Below, piece by piece: positions 38,553 to 49,741 of a DNA stretch of 64,000 bases. This DNA comes from Coffea arabica (Eukaryota; Streptophyta; Magnoliopsida; Gentianales; Rubiaceae): positions 10,913,557 through 10,977,556 of the forward strand of contig NC_092320.1 of assembly GCF_036785885.1 (NCBI RefSeq), given 5' to 3'. Under the pieces are notes generated by a model. That model was given only the letters and a program-made list of their open reading frames with translations, did no database searches and was not told the origin of the DNA. Within the stretch, counting starts at the first letter, position 1; each line of letters opens with the position of its first letter. The position numbers and the translations under genes are program-made.

Positions 38553-39042
38553 TAGGGCTGCAAACGAGCCGAGTCGAGTCGAGTTTTGAGCTAATCGAGC
38601 CGAGTCTCGGCTAAATTTTATCAAGCTCGAGCTCGAGCTCGAACTCGACGAGCTGGCAATTTTCGAGCTCGAGCTCGACTCGAATCAAGTCGAGCCGAGC
38701 TCGAGCTCGAAAAAAAAAATTTATTTTATTTTTTAAAAAAATAAATGAAATAATATTTTTTCTGAATAAATAATAAAATATTAAGGATATATCCGTAATT
38801 TCACTATGAAAATAAAAAATAAAAAATATATATATATAATATACGTAATTTTATTATTAAATAAAAATAAAAATAAAATAAATATATATATATATATACT
38901 CAAACTCGCGAGCCGGCTCGCGAGCTAACGAGCTTAATATTCTGAGCTCGAGTTCGAGCTCGAGTTCGACTCGAGCTGGCTCGAGCTCGACTCGAGCTTG
39001 ACTCGAGCCGCTCGCGAGCGGCTCGATTCGTTTGCAACCCTA
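38553..39042. mobile_element. hAT-superfamily MITE with intact target duplication
   Basis: A 490-bp element with 15-bp terminal inverted repeats (TAGGGCTGCAAACGA left; TAGGGTTGCAAACGA on the complement of the right end; one mismatch). It is flanked by an exact 8-bp duplication ATGGCGAG (38545-38552 and 39043-39050). An 8-bp duplication with short inverted repeats is the hAT signature. The subterminal arms are dense in GAGCTCGAG palindromes around an AT-rich centre (about 38705-38900). It has no transposase and must have been moved in trans. Confidence 0.9.
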
Positions 39043-39177
39043 ATGGCGAGGATGATATATTCCGTTCCATCCAAACATTTGTAAAAGCAATCATACATTG
39101 AATAACAAATATCAAACAAATCATTTGAGCCCTGATGATTGCTGCGCCCAAGGCGATAGTAGGAAAAATACGAATTA

Positions 39178-41923
39178 TCTATATCTATATGTATACAGGA
39201 AGGGATTTTTAGCAGAAACCCTCTCAATGACTTCTAAACTTCTCATTCTTTTTTATAGATTTTTGTATTTATTTTAATACATAAAATGTAGTGGGTTATA
39301 ACCCACCTTATCACCCATCAATATTCCCACTATCTCACTCCCACTATCCCACTATCTTAACTCATCCTATAACCACTCCTACAAATTCTCTATTCCCACT
39401 ATCCCACTATCTCACCCCTACTCTCCCTCATTTTCTTATTTGTTTTTGGTTCTCTATTCATTTTGTAAATGTATTGATTTTGTTTCTTTTATGAGCAGTA
39501 ATGGAAGATATTATGTGCAGAGACTTTAGCAGAACTCAACCTTCTTGCGGAGAATTGGAAGTATATTCTTGCCAACTTAATTTTTCAGGTCAGTCCCCTC
39601 TGCCTTTTAAGTATGTTTTGCTTTTGCTTTGCTTTTTGTCATGAATGATATTGCATTGATTTTCTGATCATCCATTATTTCTGAAAATTTTTTACAAAAT
39701 CCTATGAACGGTTGTTTGCTTATTGTTACACTGTAAAGCAAATATAGTCAATAGTGGGATAAAATATAAATACAAAATCACAATCACATTTCTAACCTAA
39801 GGTATTACTTGCTTATATAATTGCGAATGGTATAGATTCATGATTGAGGGTTTTACTATTTCTAACATAAATTGTATATTATAAAATTTATTTGTTTGTA
39901 TTACTGAAATTTTTTTAATTATTTTGTATTGCACATTTATCACATAAAAAAGGTGTTACGATAATTATTTTCATAATTTTATTCCAAAAATGATCGTGCA
40001 TGAAATAAAAAAAATATTTTTTTGATAATAAAAAATAATTAAAAATTGTTTATAATTAGAGAAAAACAATTCAGATACTACTAATAACTAAGGCACTATA
40101 CGCCCATTATTAAAATTGGATTAATTTTTAATTTCGTCAGAAATTCTTTTGGCAAAATTGCATTCTAGCCTTTCTTTTCTTTATCATTTTCTCTCTGCAT
40201 TGACTGCAATAATTTTCACTTCACTTTTAATGGTTGACCTTTCAAAATTGGTAGAAAGAGATTTTATTAGCATTCAAATAACTGTTCTATGTTGCATCTT
40301 TTTGAAATGCTAAAGAAGACATGAAACTTCTTGAAAGATGGTATCCTACTTTTTAGAGTTTGAATTGAAATATTACCTTCATTTTTTATATTTTTGTATT
40401 TTTGCATCCACTGGATTAGAAAAAACGCGTCCTTCTAAGCTTGGATAATGTTCAGTAGTGATGTCAAAGACCTAATGATATCTATATGAAAAATAAAACC
40501 CAAGGGACATAATTATATATCATACCAGATATCAGGAAACTGTACAAAAGAAATAATCCTGACTCATATTTCGGCGCTCTACCTGACTCAAGACAGTGAT
40601 TTTAAAAAAAAAATCTGATTTCTCTTGGTATTTGAAAAATTCTGAATTCTAACTGAACTTAAACCAAAAGAATAAATTAAAAATTATAGAGGCTGCCAAA
40701 TTAAAAGACAATATTGAATTGGATATTAAAAGATGGTTTAAACATAGTAGGGTCTACGAACCAAAATCTTTGAAAAACAATTTTGTATCCAAAAAATAAA
40801 AAAAAAATCTACAAGAACAAACTCATTTTCCAAAAAAAAAAAAAAAAAAGAAGCCTATAAGAACATACGCCCTTTTCCAAATTTAATAATTTATCTATAT
40901 TATGAACATATTATAAACTAATACATTCCTTTTTATTTAATATTAAAAATTGATTTAAAATATACAAGTGATAGCAGAGGGAATGAAGCAGTTAGCGACA
41001 TGTGAAAAAATCGAAAAGGACAAAAGCAATTAGAGGGATAATTTCGCACAAAATTCATGGATTAAAGTGCACTTTGAGGTATAGATGGGAGGCATTTTAG
41101 TGCATTTATTGGTTTGTTTTCAATAAGTGGTTATTGGTTTTGGGGGATTTGGGGGGTCTACATATACCAAAATATATTTATATAGGGATTACTTCATTAA
41201 CTATGAGTGCTAATAACAATTCTATTGGTACGTAATTTTCATTTGATTACAACACAATTGTATTAAATTCTATTGATTCTACTTCTATATTAACTATTGT
41301 ATTTTTTTGTTAACAATTCTCATACAATGTATCACTTACTACACATAAAATAAATACAAAAACTATTTATTTTTTATTTAATATATATATTCTTTCTAGA
41401 TCAAAGAAATAAAAATATTGCCTCTCTTCAAGTTCGACAGCCATCCGCATCACCAATACTTTTGCGTGATCATGGTAAATATACAGTTTTTTATATCGTC
41501 AAAGATCGTGCATTTTCATTTGTAGTACACACTCCACAAAATTCAACATAGTTAATTAAATTATCAATTTTGGCTTTCGTACTAAAAGTGGATTGGTGTG
41601 AAGAGTGTTCGCACTTTCAAGAAAGATTATCAAATCGAATGCTTAGCATTTGCAAGTATTTCATTTTAACAACATCCAATTGCATTCATTTGTAGAAATA
41701 TATCATTCCCTTTTTTAATATAAATTTTAATTTTTTTTCAGGATCCATCTTTCGAAAAAAGATAGTTCTTGAATGATATACACATTCTATTATATTTCAA
41801 ACTATTGTTAAACAGATATTACATTTAAATTTTGTTGGTTCAATTTTTTCACCTTTAGTTGTTCATCATTTTATTTTTTTCAATAATATCAGCACCGTGC
41901 GTAGCACGGGTATTCACACTAGT
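39178..41923 (+). mobile_element. Candidate non-autonomous Helitron
   Basis: The right end has the three expected Helitron signs: a 6-bp stem hairpin CCGTGC-GTA-GCACGG (41895-41909), then a short spacer, then CTAGT (41919-41923, fitting CTRRT), followed by host T. The proposed left end is TCTATATCTATATG at 39178, preceded by host A, matching the TC start and A/T insertion rule; this end is less certain. The 2.75 kb interior has no Rep/helicase frame. Near the left end is a CCCACTAT-type short repeat block (about 39325-39420). Confidence 0.6.
39501..41551 (+). other. Possible small two-exon reading frame inside the Helitron
   Basis: An ATG at 39501 opens 29 codons plus one base, ending at a GT donor (39589-39590). 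A TCTAG acceptor at 41398-41399 leads into 152 bases that continue in the matching phase and end at TAG (41549-41551). Together these would give 79 residues. The second part includes LLRDHGKYTVFYIVKDRAF. I recognise no family. The intron would be 1.8 kb. Phase agreement alone happens by chance about once in three tries, so this is only a candidate captured gene fragment. Confidence 0.15.
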
Positions 41924-42236
41924 TATATTAGTGAGGATACAGTAACTTAAGCAGAATAGCCAAAAAAAAAAAAAGGATCATTTGAAAATGATGAAGTACA
42001 CTATTTAACATGATTGAAGAGTCATACATTCGTGAAGTATTGTCTTAACCCTTATGGGGGCCCCGTTCTCTATCTCTCGGTTTGGTTGGACGCATTATCC
42101 CAATTGTCATGATCAGAAATTTTTTTCCCCAATTGTCATGACTAGATGACTCTTCAATTTAACAAAAAAGCGATGGTCTTACGTTTGACTAAACTGCTTC
42201 CCTACCACCGCAAAGAGACAGATGTAAAGTTTATGA

Positions 42237-42452
42237 GCTTGATTATTTTAATTAATTATATATTCTAATTTTGAATAATTAATTTTTATTATGATATCTG
42301 TTACTTTTGTAGTCTGACTATAGATTTTTAATGATAAAAAAAATTTAAAAGCGATAATCACTAAAACAATAACTTTGATAATTAAGATTATTTTTTACAA
42401 TTAGTTTCTATAATAAGATTTTATAAAGTCTAAAACAATCAAGAACAAGACC
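42237..42452. mobile_element. MITE related to the 58.7-kb element
   Basis: It begins GAGCTTGATTATTTT and ends AACAATCAAGAACAAGACC. The right half follows the element at 58698-58910 (AATAATCAC, ATAATTAAGA, TAAAGTCTAAAACAA blocks in the same order). No target duplication was identified, and the left edge is approximate. Confidence 0.45.
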
Positions 42453-43045
42453 TATGTAGTAAGGCTCGTTAGTCTTATAAAAGAGTCCCAAAAGATCGGT
42501 CATCCACATTGCTGATTGCTCTCTCTAAAGCTAATTAGTGATGAATTGAAAAATTGTTGGCAAAACTTTTATGATTTGTATATTGAAATTGAAAAAGTTT
42601 GGGAACTAATTTGATTAAGTCGAAGATTTGTGTTATATGCATCGTTGAAACTTGAAACAAGGAAGTAGTTATATGATTATATCTTCGTACGATTTTCAGC
42701 AACCCTTGCAATAAAATGCATTTTTTCCTTTTGTCAAAAAAAGAAAGTACATATAGAATTATACTCAGTAATTGATTACACGAAAATATCAGATGCAGGA
42801 AAAAAAAAATTAAGAAAAATACCCAAAAAGATTATTGTCAAAAGAAGCCAGGTGGAAAGAGGACCATTCAGGCACAGTTGAGTTGCATGTTCATAAGGTC
42901 AACAAATGTGGCGGCACGAACTGGAAATGCACTGGAAAATCAAATGGTTTTTATTTTTTCTAACCAAAGAACTAGGGATTATTTTACCCAAAAAAAAAAA
43001 AAAATCAAGAGCTTCTTGCATGCATATTTTTTCAACAATCAGAGA

Positions 43046-43167
43046 ATTACTAGAACAAACACAACAAACTTAGATTAACACTCAGAGATAAGCGAAATCA
43101 TGATGCATTACTAGAACAAACACAACAAACTTAGATTAACACTCAAAAATAAGCGAAATTCTGGTAC
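43046..43167. repeat. 61-bp tandem duplication
   Basis: Two head-to-tail copies of a unit beginning ATTACTAGAACAAACACAAC (43046 and 43107), differing at a few positions toward their right ends. Non-coding. Confidence 0.85.
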
Positions 43168-43888
43168 AAAGCACAAGCTAAGGTAGAGCCCATAAACCAA
43201 TACCATCCAACTAATTAATAACTGAAAGTGCGACTGAGAACCTTAAATCCAGGATAACTACCCCGCAATCTTTCGATGTGGGTCAAGAGCTTCTTGCATG
43301 CATGGTTGAATCGATATGGTCCCGTCATGGAAAAATACAGATAAACGACGGTGGTGACCCGAGCATTAAATAATTCTAAGAATATTAGTAAAAGAATTAG
43401 AGAGAGATTAGACCCACGTGGTTAGACTTGACTTGTGGGTTTACTTCAGCATCACCTCAATTAGTAATCATATAAATTAGTTTACTATGGTAGATTAACT
43501 TAAGACGTGGCAGATTTTGTCATTCCTCGTTATTATTATTTTATTTCTTAAAACTTCTCACAGTCACAGGCAACGACGAGGACTTTTTATTCCATCACCG
43601 GCGTATTAGTACTATTATTATAGAGTCTGAAGAAAACGACACATAAAACTTGTTTTATGGAATGGCTCATTATCAAGAAAGCACAAGCTGTTGATTCTAT
43701 CTAGTTTATTTATTTTTTGACTAATTCAATTATTTTCTTGGGTTTTAATTAGAATAAATATTCATGGTCCCATTGATAAGTGTATGCGCTGCCCACAACT
43801 CGCAATCTTGCACGGCCAACCACTTACACAAGATTTAGAACTAAATAAATAGTAAAATAAATAAAGAGCCACACGAATTACCCAAAAA

Positions 43889-43919
<31 letters not shown>

Positions 43920-45144
43920 TCGTGGAGTCTATCCAAGCCCGCTCAATTGCTGATAGATCTAAACCCCAGGCACGTCATTCTAATTAGGTGATTTTTAGAA
44001 AATAAAATAAAATAGGGCAAAGTTGCTGGTAGAATGGAAATTATCAATTTGAAACATTTTCTTAAATTACCGTCAAGTCTAATCAGCATCATCTAGTACA
44101 TTTGTCTCTTTCTAGCATTTTCTTCCAAATCAAAAGATTTTACCCAAAAATAAAAACAAAGGGAAAGAATTGTAGAAATTTTGTCATTCAGATGTAATAA
44201 CCTTTTTTTTCAAATAAATAAAACAAAAGAATCTATTTCTCAAAAGAGAAAATTAACATTTTATCTTACCAAAATTCGAAAGCGTGCTGACTCATCTGTC
44301 CCCCAAGCCTAGCTCATGTGAGCTCTCAAACTCGAGATTATCTTGTTTTTTCAGAGCCAAAAGTCAATCATTGTAAATAAAGGAAAAATATTATTTTCAC
44401 TTCCATTTTTGTTAGTCACACCTTCATTATTACTTTAATCATATACTCGTTTTTATTGATTAAATTATATGATAAACAAATGGCGTGGATGCAAATAACA
44501 TTTTTTCAAAATAAATTATCACTAACTAATTGATGTTGCGTTTGCTGTACTAAATAATTATATTACTGTAAGGATTGCTTCCAAGGCACTTCTTAAAATA
44601 GTTAAATTATATTTAATCTATCATGTGATTCACATTTTATCGTCCTCTGCTTCTAATATTTTTCTAAATTAGTTTCACTTTTATATATATAAAAAAAATC
44701 TGAAACCATATGTTAATAGACAAATTCATAAACAATTCGTCACCAGTATTGATAACGTAATATCTTTACCATTTTTTTTTTTTTTTGAGGTCAAGTTGAT
44801 TCCTAGATAATTTCAAAGTTCATATACATATGTGTACAAGCTCGAACATGTCACGAATTCATAAGATGCGTGTATTTGTGGAAATAAGGAAAAGAAGATC
44901 AAAGCACTTTTAAGTATTTTTATATTAAAGTAATTACCCAATTTTGATTGCAATTATCCAACTATATTTTGGCTTGTATTCCTAGTAAGTATATGAAAAT
45001 TGAAAAGTAGAATGCATGATAGTGAATACAAAAGCTAGGTCCTACACTAACAAGTGACACTGATCCAAAAATCAAAGCACCAATCATAATCATTTTTTTG
45101 TTTATTCCAGAAAGTTTTTTTTCCCCCTTGCCGCGTTCAACTCC

Positions 45145-45432
45145 ATGCTCTCCTTTTTTCTTCGTCCTGTGACTTGCCCCACTCCATTACTACTAACTAA
45201 TCGATCTCATAAACTTTTTTCTGATCCCATCGACGATCCTACTGAAACCGAATCACTACATTATCTTCGGAAACGCTTCTGCAAGAATCGTGGGCAAGAT
45301 AAACACTGTGCTAATCCCTACTACATGGGATGGCTCAGCATCACAACCACAGCCACCACCACCACCACCCAGCCGCCGCAGATGGCGCAGTTTCTCAGCG
45401 AGTCAATAGCCCTCGATTCTCCGGTCCAATGA
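45145..45432 (+). promoter_or_regulatory. Upstream reading frame overlapping the O-fucosyltransferase start
   Basis: An ATG at 45145 opens 95 codons in a different frame that run past the main start codon (45330) and stop at 45430-45432. If transcription starts upstream of 45145, this would compete with the main start. The peptide has no recognisable motif, so it is either a regulatory upstream frame or lies outside the transcript. Confidence 0.25.
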
Positions 45433-48400
45433 CTCGCAGAGCCACCTCTTTCAAACGTCAAAATAACAACAGGGACAATGGTAGCAACCACAGCTCCCAA
45501 ACCAAAGACAACAATAGTAATAGCTCTCACGAGATTAATGTTCAGCTGAACTCGCCCAGATCTGAAAACTACTCGAATGCGAACTCTGGAGATGGGTTCG
45601 ATTCTTTGGTGGAAAAGAGGCAGACCCGTTTGGGGAATTTGACTCAAAGAGTGCATTTGAAGAGAAAGATTGGATCTTTTGGTATGGACTTTGGGTTGGG
45701 ATTGGAGTTGAAGGGGAAGGTGAAGTGGGGGCAGTGGATGTTTTTTCTGTTTTGCGGGCTTTGTTTGTTTCTGGGGATTTTGAAATTTTGTGTCAGTGGA
45801 TGGTTTGGATCTGCAATTGACACAGTTGGGTCCAATCAGGTTGGTTCATTTCGCTTGAACTAAATCCATTTCTTGTATGGATCATTGGCATCGGATTCGT
45901 GGATTTATGATGTATATAATTTTTTGGTTTTTCTTTGTGCTCTTACCAAGCTTTTTTACTTCGTAGTAGTGGAATAATTAAATACTACTGCTTTTTAGAT
46001 GATGGTGTTAAGAGTAAGCTGAGAATTTACTGGTTGAGTGATTAGGAAGGTCTTCGTTTACTTGCATACGTAAAAAGAATGACAGATTAGTTATGTCAAT
46101 TTCTTTTCCTACTGAAGTTAGGTTGGTTATATTGTAGCATGGCACCCTTCGGTTTCTTATTTTAAGTAGTCTATTGCATAATAGGGTCCATTGATTTTAG
46201 GTTTGCTAATGCATCTGACGGAGAATGCGAGTTCCTGTTTTCTCATACCCGGTTCATGTATTCTCGCATATATGTTGTGCACTGCCTTTATTATAGAAAT
46301 AACAGTGGTACGGTGGTTTAATGGCTCTAACTTCCTTTTTAGGATTTCTATGACAATCCAGACGCTGCTTATAATGTGAGAGATGAAGGGGCTCATGACT
46401 ATGGATATCGAACAGGAGCTAATGAAAATGCAGGCAGAGAAAATGATAATGACCGGACTCTAAAGACGGTACCTAGAATGGCTGATGTGAGCACCAAATC
46501 TTGTTTGACCAATTTTATTTTTGCATAATCTTCTCGTATCATTTCTGAGTGAAAATTATTCAGCATTCAGGTACATGGGCCAAGCCAGATAGTGAGAATT
46601 ATACTCGGTGCATTGATCAGTCAAAACACAAAAGTATAGCTCTATGGCTTTCTCTTGAATTTGATTTCGTTCTGATGTTGCACATACTCCATTTGTTCTT
46701 TACTATCTTGCTTTTCTGATTCATGAACAGAGTTGGACGAAAAGACGAATGGTTACCTTCTGATAAACGCAAATGGTGGCTTAAATCAGATGAGATTTGG
46801 GGTCTGGTTCTTATTCAATGATTGTATGACTTCTGCTGAAGAACATAATGAACTAATCTGATAAACAAGTATTTCTAGAGTGCAGATCTGTGACATGGTT
46901 GCTGTTGCTAAAGTCATGAGGGCAACTCTTGTTCTTCCCTCCCTCGATCACACTTCTTACTGGGCTGACGAGAGGTACCTTCAATCATCCTCCACTCATT
47001 CAGTGTATAAGATAGCACAAATAATGCATTTAACCAGTTGCAAATGCTGCATTTGATTTGTGTTTCTTAGTAATCAAATTCTTTTAGCATCATCCTGTTA
47101 CTCACAAGGTATGTCTGCCTGATATACTTGTTAACGAACAGCAGATGAGACATAAAACTGGTTTTCATGTAAAATTATTACACCTTGACCACCTTAAAAT
47201 AGTATACAAGGAAAGATAGCAAAATATATTTCAGCTTTAAGAAGTGTACATCTCTATGATACAAGAGCTTCAAAATATGTCCATTGCATTGGTTCAACAT
47301 GTACCATACATTAATAGCACTTAAATGCCTTAATGGAAGATCAACAGGTGCTAACAACTTCCTATGGTTTGCTTTTCTTGTCTTTGTGCAGTGGCTTTAA
47401 AGATCTATTTGACTGGGAACACTTTATTCAGACATTGAAAGATGATATTCACATAGTTGAGGCACTACCACCTGAATATGCTGGAATTGAACCGTTCAAC
47501 AAAACACCCATTTCCTGGTCTAAGGTAGTCTTGTGAACCTTTTCCACCTCTAGCAACAAGCATGCCTGCTGTAATGCCTAAGATTTTATTGTAGCATGCT
47601 TGTAAACTTGTAGGTCCCACATACGGTTTAATACTATAGCTCAAAATATATTGGAAAACTTTGTTCCGCACATGTTTTGCCATGTATTGATGGCTTTTTT
47701 GTGTTTTCTATTTATCTTATGCTCAAAACTTTCCTTGTTCAGGTCAGCTATTACAAGTCAGAAGTTGCCCCACTTCTGAAGCAGCATAAAGTGATCTACT
47801 TTACTCATACTGATTCCCGGCTTGCCAACAATGGTCTTCCAAACTCCATACAAAAGCTAAGATGCCGTGTGAATTATAGAGCTTTGAAGTACTCAACCCA
47901 AATTGAAGAATTAGGGAAAACTTTCGTGTCAAGAATACGATACAATGGAAGTCCTTACCTTGCTCTCCACTTGAGGTCTGTCATGGTGGTCACAAATGAC
48001 TTGTGGGAATTTGATGCTCTAAGACTTGCTTGTTGTTTTGAAGTTTGAGATCCAGACATTGAACTTTTGGAGTGTAGTTATCCTACAGTCTACTAAACTC
48101 TAGCTGCAGTAACCTTTATATGCTAGTTCAAGAAACTTGAATGATTATATTCCTCTCATTTGGTTAGGAAACTTGAAGGGTTTTATTCCTCTCTTTTTGC
48201 TTAGGAACTTGAATGATTTTATATTCCTCTACAGTCTACTAAACTCTAGCTGCAGTAACCTTTATATGCTAGTTCAAGAAACTTGAATGATTATATTCCT
48301 CTCATTTGGTTAGGAAACTTGAAGGGTTTTATTCCTCTCTTTTTGCTTAGGAACTTGAATGATTTTATATTCCTCTACAGTCTACTAAACTCTAGCTGCA

Positions 48401-49741
48401 GTAACCTTTATATGCTAGTTCAAGAAACTTGAATGATTATATTCCTCTCATTTGGTTAGGAAACTTGAAGGGTTTTATTCCTCTCTTTTTGCTTAGGAAC
48501 TTGAATGATTTTATATTCCTCTAATTCGTGTTGCATTTCAACAGAAATTGAATGTAAAACTTTGATATTGTTCTTCAAATGATTTGACAATTTAACAAAT
48601 CCTTTTGCACATTTGATACTGGTTTTTGTGGGCTTGGAAGAAAGACGCTGATATGATGGTCCAAATGAGAAAACAAAAATACTAGTATGCCAACACCAAT
48701 ACCTTTGATTGTTTTAGATCATTTCGCTTTTATTCTGAATGGCATCTGGTGCTCTAGTTGAATTCCTTAGTGACTTGTTATAGATTTTAATTCCCATACT
48801 ACATGTTAACCGTTATCTGTTGTTGTGTCAGATATGAGAAGGATATGCTGGCTTTCACAGGATGCAGTCACAATTTGACAGCAGAAGAAGATGAGGAACT
48901 TCGTAAGATGCGATACGAGGTGAGCCATTGGAAGGAAAAAGAGATCGATGCAGTAGAGAGAAGAAAGGTTGGTGGATGCCCTTTGACACCCAGGGAGACG
49001 GCCCTTTTGCTTCAGGGGCTAGGATATCCATCCAACACTAGGATTTACTTGGTTGCTGGTGAAGCTTATGGAAATGGGAGTATGCAATATCTCACGGAGA
49101 GCTTCCCAAATATCTTCTCCCATTTGACTTTATCATCTGAGGAAGAACTAAATCCTTTCAGAAATCACCAGAATATGTTAGCTGGGTTGGACTATGTAGT
49201 TGCTCTTGAGAGTGATGTTTTTGTATACACCTATGATGGTAATATGGCAAAAGCAGTACAAGGTCATCGGCGCTTTGAGGATTTCAAGAAAACTGTCAAT
49301 CCAGACAGGTAATGATTCTAGGTGCAGAGCCTTCTCAGAATTTTGTTAGGAACAGAATGGGTTTCTTATGGCACTTGAAGGTTGGATTCATCTTATGTAT
49401 GATGTGCAATTGTTATTGCACTTGGCATAAATCCAAAATTGCCCGGTGTTAAAATGCCTCATGCTGATTGGATATAAATTATGTCGACTTACTATAATTT
49501 GTTATGCTAAACTAATGCCTTCTGATTTTCCGGATGCAGGATGAAATTTGTAAAGTTAGTTGATGATCTTGATGAAGGGGTAATGTCCTGGAAAAAATTC
49601 AGTTCTAAGGTAAAAAAGCTTCACAAGGATCGCATTGGAGCCCCCTATCCAAGGGAGCCTGGCGAATTCCCAAAGCTAGAAGAGAGCTTTTATGCAAATC
49701 CGCTTCCTGGCTGTATTTGTGAAAAAAGCCACGAAAGATAG
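45330..49741 (+). CDS. O-fucosyltransferase family protein, 9 exons
   Basis: Predicted 642-residue type II membrane glycosyltransferase of the plant O-fucosyltransferase (DUF246) family, which includes protein O-fucosyltransferase-like and pectin rhamnosyltransferase members. Exons: 45330-45839, 46343-46486, 46564-46633, 46731-46801, 46886-46974, 47392-47524, 47743-47975, 48832-49308, 49540-49741; all GT-AG and frame-consistent. Residues 1-133 are a polar cytosolic tail starting with a histidine run ([10 protein letters not shown]). One membrane segment lies at about 135-158. The catalytic domain has [12 protein letters not shown] (254-265), the [12 protein letters not shown] block (414 on) and [14 protein letters not shown] (551-564), a strongly conserved nucleotide-sugar-binding region. 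The C-terminus ends in the usual FYANPLPGC motif and a short tail. Expected location is the Golgi. Donor and acceptor sugars cannot be decided from sequence. The start was chosen because it is the first ATG in the frame of the long first exon. Confidence 0.9.
48083..48520. repeat. Perfect 146-bp tandem triplication in an intron
   Basis: Three head-to-tail copies of a 146-bp unit starting CTACAGTCTACTAAACTC at 48083, 48229 and 48375. I found no difference between copies on reading them side by side. It lies in the 856-bp intron between the exons ending at 47975 and starting at 48832 of the O-fucosyltransferase gene. Within the unit a shorter motif (GGAACTTGAATGATTTTATA and variants) is itself repeated, suggesting slippage on an older repeat. 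Confidence 0.95.

Larger units (their letters stand above)
41924..45144. other. Gene-free stretch upstream of the O-fucosyltransferase gene
   Basis: AT-rich, with no supported gene. It contains a MITE (about 42237-42452), a 61-bp tandem duplication (43046-43167), a GAA microsatellite (about 43897-43918) and the promoter side of the next gene at its right edge. Confidence 0.5.

Noticed and set aside
38585-39030. Coding frames in the CTCGAG-rich arms (serine/arginine-rich, 83-97 codons)
   Set aside because: They come from palindromic repeats of the hAT MITE.
41895-41909. Rho-independent-type terminator hairpin
   Set aside because: The context is a plant genome and the following CTAGT points to a Helitron end.
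43046-43167. CRISPR-like repeat
   Set aside because: Only two contiguous copies with no spacers; a simple tandem duplication in eukaryotic DNA.
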